From contig NC_061133.1 in the NCBI RefSeq assembly GCF_905220365.1, positions 8,112,171 to 8,176,170 on the forward strand: a stretch of 64,000 bases of DNA, written 5' to 3'. The first letter of the stretch is position 1. Each line of letters opens with the position of its first letter. A program made the position numbers and the translations under genes. The notes under the pieces are model-generated. The model searched no databases. It was not told where the DNA came from and was given only the letters and a program-made list of their open reading frames with translations. The stretch comes from Vanessa cardui. Lineage: Eukaryota; Arthropoda; Insecta; Lepidoptera; Nymphalidae. Of this stretch, positions 9,441-22,220 are shown in pieces.

Positions 9441-12054
9441 ATCTTCGAGCCATCGACAGCGACATTTTGCTCTGGTCCTTAAAAAATATCTTTCTTATCT
9501 TTATTTTGGTACTTAATGTTAATGTTGGTTCACAAATGCAAAAAATCATATTTGTTGAAATTATTGTAACAGCATAATGTAATGTAAATGTACAAATTGT
9601 AAAAAATGTATGATGTTTATCACTTATTTTTATGTCCTTTTCAAAATAACCTTCCATACTCTTATCGTAAACCTTAAAATTAAAATACATCGCCTAGGAG
9701 GTTACGAAGACGATATTATGTCATAGAAATTTGTCTTATTAACTTAACAAACAACTAACTAATTATTTGTGTGTAACTAGTAACTTAATTATAGAACGTA
9801 AATAAGACTTAAACGTAATATAATATTTGGTAATGTTATAAGCTATTTATTCACCGTAACGGTTTAACATAATGACATCAATTTCGCACATGATGTAACT
9901 AAGTTGGTGTTCCACTCATCAAACTTCGTACGTAGAAAACGGAGCCTTTGAATTACTAGACTTAAATATACCGCTCGAGATTAGGCCGTAATTTATTACA
10001 GTAATATGCCAGATAATGTATGCATGAAAAATGATCCACATCTTTTTAATTTTTTTTTATACATGTTAGTCATCAAATAAAAACAACGCATAATTATTGA
10101 TAACGCTTTGTTTTTTGCATCCAGTTCAAGTCAGTTAAGTTAGATTTGTTTACTGATAGGCAAAGATTAATCACCGGTTCGGACCCAAACATCAGAGGAA
10201 CGGGCGAAAAAAAATCGATTGAATCGATCCCAAAGTGTGCAATTAACTAAGAAGACTTTAGTTTCGTAATGTCTCATAGTACACAAAAACTATATTAACG
10301 ACTTTTTTTTAATTTTACAATCGATTTCTTTTGAAATTTTCTGACATCAAAAATTGATGTATTGTCCCACAAAGGAGTAACAAGCCCTGTGTGATTGGGT
10401 AAATGAAATAACAAGTTAATGAATAAGTATTTCTTTCTAGTAACTATAAATATTTTTTTTGACAAATCGGTTATATTTATGCGTACATTTGAAAAGCAAC
10501 AGTCCTTTTCTCATTTTTTCTCTAATACAAAATTTAATTAACACCCATTACCCTAGATCTTAGTCCCACAAGATAATATTCTGTTAAGCGTGTTAATATT
10601 CTCATTTTTTTATTACGAAGCCTGCAGAGCTAAGTCTAGTAACCGATCTATATATAAAGAGCCCCATCAAACCATAGTCTACTGTGATACCAATGAACTT
10701 TTTCTAAAACGTATCATTTTCGTTTATAAAACGTATCTCCATTTAAATATACATTAAACGGCGAAGCGTTAAACGTTTTTATATCAATAAAAACAGCTTA
10801 AGTTATCAATGTGCATCTAAAAACTATTATGAAGCTCCTAAAAATTGTTTAACGCGCCATGTAAAAAGAGGCAACTTTTCAGCTATAACTGTATTTCACC
10901 AATTTATTATATTTAAGTATTGAGGTTCTTAGCGTAAGACAATTATTTGCCTTAAATTTATTTCTATACCAGCAAAAAAGGATTATATACACTGCTATTG
11001 TCAATGGACGAAAAATGACCTTTTTGCGTCGATGTTGCTCACAAACTTCGAAATTCTTTTTTACTAAACCGTTTAGTTATTATCTTGGTCCTAGCGTGTA
11101 CTCGTATAATAATCAGAATGCAGACGATTCTATATATAATTTGCTACTAGATCAGTATAAAAAGAGGTGTTCACGTTCCTGCTAAAACAAGACTTACGAT
11201 GAAACAGAAAATTACATTATTTCTATAACCTAATTTTAACTCAAATTCAACATTCATACGGACAGACCCTAAAATGAAAGTACACTCATGCAAACACATA
11301 CAAATAAAAAAAGACACTAAAACATTCTAATATTTTATTTACCTTCAAACATTATTCATAAAATTACCTGGGCGATATTTCTAAAGTATTTCGATTATTT
11401 CAACTTTCAGGGAGAGGAGTGATTATCCTTAACACAGGTTATTTAATTAGCCTATCTTTGTTAGTCAGTACCTGGTCTATATTTCGTTTGATGACTACCT
11501 TATTACATCTCTATTGATTACCTACATCTTTTTAAAGATTTTTAAACGGTAATCATTATATATTTCCAGTATATATATGTGTATGTGTGTATTACAAGTT
11601 ATGCAAAAATATGTTATCATATTTATTTATATATATTGTTAAACAACTATTAATACACATATTTCTTGAAAGTTTTCGTGTAATGATGTCTTTGAAATAA
11701 TATTTTGGAGAGCTCTTTTCTGCAGAATAAATACAATTTCAATATCTGCGGCATTTCCCCATAACAACATTCCATATAAGTCATATGACATTAGACTATG
11801 AAAATTACTAAAATAATGTCTGTGACTTGCCGAAGCGTTCTTTATATTTTCATCTTTTATTCAATTTCGTTTCGCTATAGTATAATTGGCTGTAATTTTA
11901 TATATAAAACTGGGCCCGTAGCAAATTGGGGTAGGTCGTTAGTTAGATATATGAATTCATTTTAAATTAATGACGACGACGGATTGTTACGGATTATGCA
12001 ACATATCGTTATATTATAGAAGTATTATAGAAGTCGCGATATTATCATATCAGT
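9441..12054. other. no gene recognised
   Basis: AT-rich sequence with no convincing exon, RNA gene or intact repeat. An 83-codon minus frame at 9439-9690 has random-looking composition. Confidence 0.4.
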
Positions 12055-12265
12055 TGGAACATCTATAAATATATAAATATGACGCAACATCACATACATT
12101 ACTCTGATCCCAATGTAAGTAGCTGAAGCACTTGTGTTATGGAAATCAGAAAACTAGAAAACTTATGGTAATCTACATCGACTCAGCCGGGAATCGAACC
12201 CGGGACCTCAGAGTGGCGTACCCATGAAAACCGGTGTACACACCACTCGATCATGGAGGTCGTCG
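12055..12265 (-). mobile_element. tRNA-derived SINE ('SINE-1')
   Basis: On the minus strand it begins CGACCTCCATGATCGAGTGG and has a B-box-like GGTTCGATTCC and the arm CCCGGGTTCGATTCCCGG. A non-tRNA body follows (ACTTACATTGGGATCAGAG...TGATGTTG), ending in an AT-rich tail. The same element is at 44095-44338 on +. The head is tRNA-like, but the extended body marks a SINE, not a tRNA gene. Confidence 0.82.
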
Positions 12266-15200
12266 TTATTATTGAAGTCTGGTCTTTTATACATAAATGA
12301 AGGCGCTTCGCTAACATCATCTTTTTAATTACGAAGAAACAAGATGCGGCAGTTGGTGAAAATAGCAAAGCGTTATAATTGTGGAGCAGATAAATACAAA
12401 CGCCACCACAAACGAATCCCCTTTTGTTCTTCCTAGGTTTTATATATTGTAGTAGTAACTTATTTAAAAAGAAATAAGTGAACGGTTTATCCTGTTCGTT
12501 GTAGATCAACCTTAACATATTAATGTCATATATTAATATCAAAAATAGATACTCGTATTTATAAACATTGCATGAAGCTTTGACGATAAATATATTCTAA
12601 TAAAAAATGTTCGTGCTAGAAAAAAGTGTTGTATCAATAAATCGAGGTACTTCTTTCTGTCACGCGTCGCATTTTTCATATTACGTGACGTATCATTTGA
12701 ATACGATGCTCTATATGACGACGCATCTAGAAAAATGAATCCACCGGCATAAAAATTAAAATTTTATTATGAACAAATACTGTTGATTATTTTCTTATGC
12801 GTACTAGGCATATTTTGATGTTTATGGGGGTTCAATTCACATTTTTTCGATTAATCATTTATGTATATATCAAGTACAAAGCAGAAATATTAAATTATTT
12901 CTATGATATGTTTAAAAATAAAAATCAAAGCTTTCAAGTACAAATACAATAAGAAAAAAGAAAAATAACATGAGATTGATACGACGATGCCTCCGTTCAT
13001 CTCTAAAATACAAACAGTACTCGAGGGATCGTTTTTATTTATTTAATTTTTTAAAGTTATAAAATATATTTTATTAGCACAAAGAAAACTATGTGACGTG
13101 ATCATGGATGTCACGTGGTAAGAAAAGGGCATCTTGGGTTGTCACGGTGATAATATAATTTGCTATGTAACTAAATAATTAATTATAAATTAAATTGTAA
13201 TTAATTAAGAACATTGAAATAAGTATGGGCACAATTAAACGTCACGTAAACGTGAGCGTCACTCTATTTAATACTAATAATAATTTAAAGTTGAGGCGGC
13301 AGGACCGGAGGTATTTTCGAATAGCCACAAATCTCAATAAGTTACTAAACACTGAGCCATTCCTAGATAGTTTCCACAGCATCACGGCCAATGATCATTT
13401 AGCAACTGAACTGTAAGTACCTTGACCACTTGCTACTCAGATCCTGCACATCGTCAGCTATGTTTCGCTTGCGGTGATGGGGGATGCCTTACAACATAGG
13501 TATTAATGGAAATGTGACAAATATAAATTTAATCGGTTTAATAAATAATAATTCCTCTGTTATAAGAATCAACCTAGTGGTTGGACATTTTGATTTCGAT
13601 GAAATACTTTCATGTAGCTCGAATAAGTTATGACAGCATTTCGTAATTTTCTAGAAAGTATATCGTTTTGATCTCCCGCACCTAGTGTATTTTTATATCA
13701 TCTATCGTTTTTTTCCTATTTTTAATGTCAGCTACGATGTAACAATCTTGGATTATTCATTTTGGACTAAGTCTACCGCATTAGAGTAGATTGAAGTCAT
13801 TACGCTGGATAATACCTATTTATTTTCTGAACTTGAAATAATTATAAGCACATGTAAAGTCAGTTGTGTTTACCTAATGTTACCACTGGGCCATATCGGT
13901 TACCCAGGGATCCTCTACTAAATGGACGCTAATACTACAAAGTGCCTTGACAGATTTATGTATGTTAGTTTACTAGATGGATGTTTTAGAGCAGATCGAA
14001 GTTTTCATGTTTTGTTATTAAGGAAAAAACTTTTTTTACCTCTTTGTAAAGCAGTTCATTGTCTGGATGCATTTTCGTGTAATTATTATTTAACTAGTAG
14101 ATGTAACATTAATTTCAATGAAAATAGTTTGAAAAAAGAGATTGAAATGATACATGACTATTACAAACCAATATATATAATAGAAATTAAACACTTTTTT
14201 AATTGTGCGTTTAATATACACACTGCCACTTTATAAATGATACATTATAATTTTATTCTTTACTAGAAAATATTAGACTAAGTACAATATAAGAGTCGCT
14301 TTTCGTTGTACTAAAGACTATTTTTGTCTTCTACATCTACCTGTATAAGCATTGCTTTGTTGGTGCATGTCATAGGTATTATGAAGCACTTCTTTGTTAC
14401 GAACAGTTGCAGTGGAGGTCTATAAGCTCGTTAAAAGCTAGATTTACATTTACTTCTAGATAAATTCATTTTCTTTAAAATGAACATTTAATTTTCTCTT
14501 AATTCCCTTGTCCTGTTACCTACGTTAGAAATAAACTATTGAAGCAATCGAGTAGTGTAATTTAGTTCTACGCTCTACATTTTTTTAATCTTCTATACAT
14601 ATAATAAAATGGTAACTGATCGAAATATGTATATGGTACATAGTCGAGAAAAATATAACTAAGAAAAATATTATATTATTAAAATATATCTTAGGCTACC
14701 TACGTTCTATATTCTTTGTTTTTTTTATTATTTTTTTTCATTCATGTGTTACGAAACGATTAAAATGTTTCACTTGTAAAGTACTCATTTTCAAATAAAA
14801 TGATAAACGTACTTAATACACAAGGTAAGGTTAAAAATCCTCGAGTTGCCTAAAGAGAAGTTTTATAGGTTTACGAGTGAATACACCTTTACAATTTCAT
14901 TCGTCCAAAAATCTGCCTGAATTTATGATCATAGGCCAAACAGAACACGGTTAAATGACTTAGTAGAGCTTTCTCCTACATTTATACATGAACCGTGATA
15001 ATATCGAGCCCTTGAAGTCTGCGTCTCATTTAAAACCCTTATTTAAAAAAAAAATCGAAGCGTAAACGTAGCGATAGAACAAAATCGATTCGTGTTGAAC
15101 TGAAATTTAATTACAATTGTTATGAAGCTTGAGCAAATTACGTACCGAAATGTTTACAAGCTCTCTAACAATTTGAAAATGTTGATAGTCCATCGAAGTC

Positions 15201-16658
15201 CATTGTGATTAGCAATTGTAATAGATGATTTATAGTGACTAAGAAAAAAAGTTAAGTTTTGTGAAAATCATTATATTACACATATATTCATTTTTGCACT
15301 CATAATATGATATTCTATTTGAGTTTGTAGTAGGTATTTGTTGTTTTAAGCATTTATGCGAAAAGCATTAAGATGGATCGATCACATGGGAATCGCTGTG
15401 CCTTCCACTGGCGAGTTATCTTAAGCCCTTTGTACTTACTGGAGTAGGTCAAGCGAGAGCTTTGCATAATGACATTTACATCCAGGCTAAGAAGCACTTG
15501 AGGATTTACACAAGCAATCATAATCCTAATTTCTTAAAAGTAGGAATTTTAAATCGATATTTTTTTTACGAACGAACGAAGTTTTAATAACAAGATTTAT
15601 ACTGTCATCGTTTGTTTTTCTTCGCATTATTCTTCATATAATTAATCAGATTAATTCTATGTATTATCAATAGTTAAGATAAAAACTCAGAGAGAGAACT
15701 AAATTTTCATACATTATGAATATGAGTAAACTATTAAAGAGGCCGTCGAGCTTAATTAAAATACTCTATAGAGTGTATTAATTAAACTCGTAAATTAATA
15801 ATGAAAATTGGAACCAAATATACGTCGTATTATTGTTTATATAGTAAAATAAATGTATATATGTATACAGATATGTCATCTGAAAAAAATATTTCGATAG
15901 ATGCAGGGCTATGAATGACGAATTTATAAATATGGTTTGGTATTATTATAATATAACAATTAATTTATTCCATCTGATATAACACCCATTTATTTAAGAT
16001 ACAAATATGTGTTTCATATACGGTTTTAAAAAAATGGGATTTTTCATCGCCCTGGCAGAAATGCAACAACCTGGCGCTCTTAGGTATCTGACAAAAAGTT
16101 GTTTTTTTACATGCTTTATAGTCAATCATGAATTTGGTTTAAAATGGGAGATTAAAACACGAATTATTCACTATTAAAAATCACCGATTTAAAATACTGA
16201 TTTTAAAGCAGGCGTCATACTTAATATAACTTGCGCACTACGTTGAGAGCCTCTAGGGTTAGTTTGTATCTAAATCGTACCGCACGCCGATTTTATTATT
16301 ATAATAATTTTTTTCAAAAGTATACAAGTAATGAAATTTTCGTGATGAAAAAATAGCACAGAATGTTGTTAAATATAAATTATTGTGTTTATTTTAGTTC
16401 TGTTTTGCGAATGTTTTATGTTTATGCAGCGTAATGGTATGGAAAACTCGGCCAGCTGAGAGAGTAAAAATATAATCAGACAAATGTATTTCGAATGACC
16501 TGTTAAATGACGCTTTTCATTTTTTTATTACTGTCTTTATAAGGGTTAGGTATTCACAAAAAATATAATTTATGCTGAATACTTACAAGTGTAAAAGAAG
16601 TTTAACGGGTTAAATTAAAAGAAAATCTTAATACCCGTGATTCACTTATCCTGTTCAA
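12266..16658. other. mostly featureless AT-rich stretch
   Basis: Apart from the candidate exon at 13225-13411 and an unassigned 104-codon frame at 13922-14236 (Cys-containing, composition close to background), nothing is supported here. Confidence 0.4.
13225..13411 (+). CDS. possible first coding exon, unknown gene
   Basis: ATG opens 62 codons (MGTIKRHVNVSVTLFNTNNN...NDHLATE) that run into a canonical donor, ACT|GTAAGTA, at 13412. The codon mix is less AT-biased than the flanks and the peptide is basic and plausible. No in-frame partner exon is seen downstream. I do not recognise the sequence; a chance frame beside a chance donor is a real alternative. Confidence 0.2.
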
Positions 16659-16785
16659 TTTTTTTTGTGTTATAGGGGACAACGAGCGGGAGCTCACCTG
16701 ATGGAAAGTGATAAACACCGCCAATGGACATCTGCTACAATCGGGGACCTTGCAGGTGCATTGTCGGCCTTATATGTAGGTACAG
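16659..16785 (-). mobile_element. LINE family A 3' end fragment
   Basis: The motifs CGAGCGGGAGCTCACCTGATGG, then CATCTGCTACA, then CTTGCAGGTGCATTG match 4199-4290 closely. A T run at the left again marks a 3' A tail on the minus strand. Only about 125 bases remain. Confidence 0.75.
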
Positions 16786-16986
16786 ATATGTTTACCATTA
16801 TTTAAGTATTACAGTTTGAACGGGGCGATTGGATAGAGGTTAAAAGTTAAACTAAATATTTTGTTTTGTATTCATTTAAATAACATACTTTGTTTATGAC
16901 TTTTCAATCCTACTACTATTATAAAGGCGAAAGTTTGTAAGTATGGATGTATGGATGTTTGTTACTCTTTCACGTAAAAACTACTG

Positions 16987-19704
16987 GGCCCTGATTCTGT
17001 ATGCCACCGAAAACGCAAACGCGCTTGTAACGAGCTCGCGACGCGTTTTGGGCTAAAAACGGTATTCCGAATGCCACTGTCAAATCAAAAACTATACCTA
17101 GGGTTGTTTAAATCGCGTCTTTAACTCGTTTTAAAATGTCAAAATTACACGCTTTCAATCCTCGTGTTTTGAAAACGTGGCTGTCATATGTCATAAAAAT
17201 TATACTAAATATAATGTTTTTAATGTGATTATTAAATTATTTTGTTGGTTTTAAGAGTTATATTTAGTTTAAAAAGTGTTCTGGTTCATATTACGCTACA
17301 AAAACATAAAGGTGAATAAAAAAAAATTCCATACGTATGTGTGTATGAGACTTAAAAATCCCACATTCGCTTTAAAAATGAAGTGTGCATTAATATGCGA
17401 CATTTAACAATGCTCGCTAACAATTTTGTAATCTAAATTGAGTGATTAAAAGAAGAATAATATCAAAACATTAAGAATCTTAAACAATATAATATCCATA
17501 CAAGAATGTTAAGATGAGACTTTGAAGAAGGCTTTCTACGTCAACAATGGACAGTGTGTTAAACTTAAACTATTTTTATAAGAGTTGGTGGTGATCGACA
17601 GAAAAAAGGAATACCAGAAACTTTGAAACAACTGTGTGAAAGTGAATAAATATTTTAACATTAAACTCATAAAAAGGTGACTAGTATTACTAAAAAACAT
17701 ATCTGTGTTTACTTAGCCACTAAAGTTCTATCATAATAAAACTAAATAAATCCTCAAACAAAAATTAATGTTTATAAGATATTAAAATAAAATTGTGTTA
17801 TATTAAGACTCAAAATGTTATTAGTTTTCAAACAATTATAATTGCCATTTTAGATTTTTAAAATGAGAAGAATGTTTTAAATGTATACATAATTTAATAT
17901 ATATAAATAGAAATACTGTAAATTGTTTATTTGAAGTAACTGTATAGAAATATTTTAAATAATCCATAAATTTAAATTTATGTAAAATCAGCCCGTGCAA
18001 ATATTATGAAATAATAAGGATTGTGTTATATAGTCTTTTCCTTTAGTTTTAAACTAATAATTTGCTAGCTCACTGTGCTAGATAAATATGATTTTTAATA
18101 ATATATTTTATAATTCTGCATTTCTAATAAGATTATTTATTTTTTATGGTCTATTATCAGATAAATAATATTTTGATAGAAACATAATGCTAAATTAGAA
18201 CATAAAGCATTCCTATATGTTACACTATGTCATTTTATAAATTTCAATATATTTGTGTTGTACATATTTTATGATTTTCTTTGCTTAATAAAATACTAAT
18301 TAAGTTTCTGTTTTAAAATGTGTTACTGTATTGATTAATTCCAATTTCACATTACCTATTTATCTAATTATTAACATATTGAGAAGTAATAAAATACTTC
18401 TAATAAGCTATTACTTTTATTTTACTTATGTATAAGATAAATATTTAAAACATATTAATGAAACAATAAGAAAAAATATATTCGACTTTAAATATATTTA
18501 TTTGCTAAAGCAATTTTGCATAAGAATAACATTCATGAAATTAATTGATTTACAATCTGATATAAGTATCTAATATCCTTTTTTGAAATGATTTGGTACT
18601 TAATATATCATAAACAATACTTGTGATATTGTTACATTACAAAGTAATCTTTCAGTTCTTTAGAAGTTACATAATTATTTTTAAAATGTTTAATTTAAAA
18701 TTGCTTCCATTTTATTCACATTCTCAGTTGATTTCATACCAAGGCATGTGTAAGGTTGGCTTTGGACACTTAAGTATTCTGTAGTTGTTCTTCCCTTCTT
18801 CAACTCATCATCTAATGTTAGTGTGTCCAAGGAAAGCTTAGCAGGCACTGCCAAATCCTTTGATTACAGTCCTTATTCAGAAAAAATAGTGTTTAGTATC
18901 TTATATAGAAATGTGCTTTATATTAAGGTTAGATTTAAGATAGGCACTTCAATAAATTGAATTCTAGGTAAAATATCTCTTACCTTTATAGATAACTATG
19001 TTTCTGCTGCTATAGTGCTGCCTTTAAACAATATACTGAAATATTTTAAGTTCGTATTTCAGTATAATATGGAAAACGAATTAATAATATTCAATACGTT
19101 AACGTAAAGCTGAAAAGTTAAAGATGTGCCTCGAATCGACTGTCCATCCATTTCATGTCAATATCTTATCGCTCCGATCAATTCGATCGTTTGCTACGAA
19201 TTTAATGAAGATTTAAGAAAACATTTCTTTTAGTAAATAAATATAATTATTATGACATGTTTACGTTTAATTTGTCAATTATTGTTAACAATGACGTCTG
19301 TCTTCTTTTCAATACGTTCCGAACAACTTACTTAAAAAATGTTATTGCTTTAATTTTTTAAATATTTGTATTAATTTGAGTAAATTACGTTTTTGTCGAT
19401 AGCATTTATAAATATAAAAGTTTTGGTAGTATTTTTTGCTAAAATATATATCTTTAGATAAATAAAAATCAATAAATTTACGTAGAAAAAAACCGGTAAA
19501 ATTTTATTAAGATAACGGAAATGAATTGGAATGTACTTTGTGAAATCTCTCGAAAAAGCATAGACAAATTCTCTTATGGCATACAGAATACCATTTTAAG
19601 AAAACATAACTCGGCGTGTTAAGAAAACACGTTTGCGTTTCTTAGTTTGTTATTACGTCACACATTTTGACTCGTTACGAATTGTGGCATACAGAATCAG
19701 GGCC
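16987..19704. mobile_element. 2.7 kb TIR DNA transposon nested in the Helitron, 3-bp TSD CTG
   Basis: The first and last 21 bases are perfect inverted copies: GGCCCTGATTCTGTATGCCA plus a C. They are flanked by CTG at 16984-16986 and 19705-19707. Removing the element and one CTG restores the continuous Helitron reading ACTACTGAATGG. Similarity continues imperfectly inward for about 120 bases, including a second inverted motif: GGTATTCCGAATGCCA near 17061, and its inverse near 19577. No intact transposase is present; two small coding relics lie at 18690-19035 on the minus strand. A 3-bp duplication fits PIF/Harbinger- or CACTA-like groups, but I cannot assign the superfamily. Confidence 0.85.
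18690..19035 (-). pseudogene. two-exon coding relic inside the TIR transposon
   Basis: The last exon (18857-18690, 56 codons with TAA) reads DLAVPAKLSLDTLTLDDELK, then continues to ...NVNKMEAILN. It follows an AG acceptor. A 126-base intron with donor GTAAGA separates it from a 52-base exon (19035-18984) reading ILFKGSTIAAET*LSIK. That exon is in the same frame with one TAG, and it follows TTTCAG. The phase-consistent join, amino-acid composition and position inside a transposon suggest the end of a transposon-encoded or captured protein. I do not recognise it, and no further upstream exon was found. Confidence 0.4.
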
Positions 19705-20074
19705 CTGAATGGATTTGAATAAAACTTTACCACAATATAGCTTATACATCAGAATAACACATAGGCTACAATTTTTGAGGTTTCTAATGTGAGGTCGTAA
19801 AAAAAACATTTTTTGCGCTTACATTGCAAACGCTGACTGAATCCTACAAGATAGATCAAAACAATGTACTACAGTATTGTACAACTTAAAAAGGTCTACA
19901 AAAAAGTCCGTAATGGTATATGTTTATCTCTTAGGAATAACCCACAATAACCATTTTTTATCCTTTACTTTGTACGAGAAATAATGGCTTATTTACGAAG
20001 CGATTTTAAGCGATTACTAGACTAGACGGGACGAACCTGAAGTCCATGCGAACGAAGTCGCGGGCAAAAGCTAG

Positions 20075-20663
20075 TATAAAATAAATCTTTAATATATTTA
20101 CAGCTACAGGTTTAATTTTACATCTCATATATAATATAACAATGAAACGTCGACCAATGTATTTTAGTGTCTGTATGAAATAAATTATTTCAAAATATCA
20201 GCTGCTTTTTAACATTTAATGTCAAATTCTAGTATCTTGAGTCTAACATCAGCCGGTTTTCGACGTAATAAGTAGCAATAACGGGCACAGGTTAGAATCT
20301 ACTAATAATATAAACAAAGACAATAATTTGTTTTTTCATCAAAAAGAAATGTCAAATATAAAAATTCCGCAAAATAATGAAAGGACATTTAATTAAGATT
20401 GGCAGCATAGCGGTAGAGATGATAAATTGAAGAAGATTTGACATTCTATGGTAATGTCACATCACGCAATTTAAAGGAAGCGCATAGTGTCTTGAAAAGA
20501 GCATTACTACAAAAGGTTTCAATTGAAATCACTAGTAAAAAATATACTCTGTGTACTAAATAAAAATAATAATACGCAGAGTATTTTTTGTTTAGTATTA
20601 TCTCTTTTTTAGTATTTAGTATTCTCTGTATTATAAACAATCACAGGAAGAATAATTATAATA
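20075..20663. other. no feature recognised
   Basis: AT-rich spacer between the Helitron and the mariner; nothing supportable beyond short chance frames. Confidence 0.4.
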
Positions 20664-21977
20664 CAAGGTGTCTCAAAAGAAATTATATATTTAGTGGATC
20701 GATTAAAAAAAAGTAAGTAAAAGTAATATAGAAAAAAATGTTTATTAATTATTGAAATACACTTTTTGGGGATTTATTTCTTAAAAATAATATCGTCTAA
20801 ATGTAGACCATCGCGTTCTCGGCACTCATTTAATCGAACAGTAAAATTACTTATGACGGTTTGGCAGGTGGATTTAGGGATGGCTGCCATTTCGTGACGG
20901 ATATTTTCTTTCAAATGGGCCAGTGAAGTCGGTTTATTGGCGTAAACTTTAGATTTAAGATAACCCCATAAGAAAAAGTCCATAGGGGTTAAATCTGGAC
21001 TGCGTGGAGGCCAATTTATGTCACCTCTCCGGGAGATCAATTTGCCTGAGAAAATTTCACGAACACGATTAAGAGACATATTGGACGTGTGTGAAGTTGC
21101 TCCATCCTGTTGGAACCATGTTCCTTGGTTATAGCCAGGAAAGTTTTGCAGTTCAGGTACCACGAAGTTGTCTAACATCTCCACATAACGCTCTGAATTC
21201 ACTGTAGTTGCACGCCCCCTTTCGTCTTCAAAAAAGTAAGGGCCGATAATTCGTCGCGCCGACATCGCAGCCCATACGGTCACTTTAGGCGAATGTAGGG
21301 GTTTCTGATGTTTGCGTTTTGGATTCGTTGCACTCCAGTAGCGGCAATTCTGCTTATTTACGTGGCCATTAAGATGAAAATGAGCTTCATCCGAAAACAA
21401 AATGTTGGTAAACGTTGGCAATCGCTCAATCATCTGATTTACGAAATGAATCCTCTGACTGGCATCTTCGGGCTTTCATTCTTGCACCAATTGAATTTTG
21501 TAGGGGTGCAGCTTTAGGTCTTTGTGCATGATGCGATGTAATGATGATCTATGCACATTTAAAGCACTTGCGCGCTTCCGTATTGAAAGGTTCGGGTCGT
21601 CACAAACAGACTGATTAACATTCTCCACGTTTTCTACCGTTCTTGATGACCTAGGTCGCCCGGATTTTGATTTATCTAGCGTTGTACCGGTCTCTTCAAA
21701 CTTTTTAACCCAATGTCGAATGAGAGGAATGCTTGGCGCATCATTTAAGTGGCGAAAACCTTGAATACTGCAGAATTTTCTACGCGCTACAGTCGCCGAA
21801 TCACCGTTTTTGTAAAACTCTCGCACGCGCAACGCGCGGTCTGCTCCCGAGAAACGCTCCATAGCGATTGAATTCCCAAGAGCCAGGCTACCGATTGACA
21901 TAAGCCCCGCGCCCCTCGGATACGTTGCGCTCACGCAGTAAGCTAAATAAATATAAAATTTCTTTTGAGACACCTTG
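20664..21977 (-). mobile_element. Tc1/mariner transposon, DD41D (rosa-like)
   Basis: A 1314-base element between TA dinucleotides (20662-20663 and 21978-21979). Its ends CAAGGTGTCTCAAAAGAAAT match perfectly for 21 bases. It contains one transposase frame on the minus strand. The ends are well preserved, so insertion is probably fairly recent compared with most repeats here. Confidence 0.93.
20774..21862 (-). pseudogene. mariner transposase, DD41D, one premature stop
   Basis: The frame runs from ATG (MERFSGADRALRVREFYKNG) to the stop at 20774, 362 codons, broken only by TGA at 21476-21478 (codon 129). The N-terminal half has paired helix-turn-helix character with a GRPR linker (SKSGRPRSSRT). 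The catalytic part shows LFSDEAHFHL (first Asp), WFQQDGATSH (second Asp) and SPDLTPMDFFLWG (third Asp). 41 residues separate the second Asp from the TPMD Asp, giving DD41D rather than DD34D. It cuts and pastes its own element by TIR binding; this copy needs readthrough to be active. Confidence 0.9.
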
Positions 21978-22220
21978 TACAAACTGCAAAACTAATATAA
22001 GATCATAACGCCCCTATTATAATTCAAACTATTGTATATTTTTGGTCAGTGTTAGGTATCATGTTTATTTTAATTTCAACTTTCAAATTAAAATAATCAT
22101 AACAGCTATAGAACACGATTACAAAATTTACCTACATTTTTGTAATTCTGTAATTGATAATTTGTTTTGAGTATAATTGTAATTATGATTAGAACACTTT
22201 AAATTAGGTGTTTTGTATTG

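Larger units (their letters stand above)
16908..20074 (+). mobile_element. non-autonomous Helitron, interrupted
   Basis: The 5' end is TCCTACTACTATTATAAAGG after an A. The 3' end is GTCGCGGGCAAAAGCTAG followed by T, with a small GCGA/TCGC stem just before it. The 5' TC, 3' CTAG and A/T insertion site are the Helitron rules. Without the 2.7 kb insertion the element would be about 446 bases, with no coding capacity. Confidence 0.75.

Noticed and set aside
12181..12262. tRNA gene on the minus strand
   Set aside because: The B-box-like arm is good, but no complete cloverleaf forms and the same head plus a long body recurs at 44095; it is a SINE.
13922..14236. 104-codon + frame as a gene
   Set aside because: No domain, AT-biased codons, no splice or regulatory context; could be chance.
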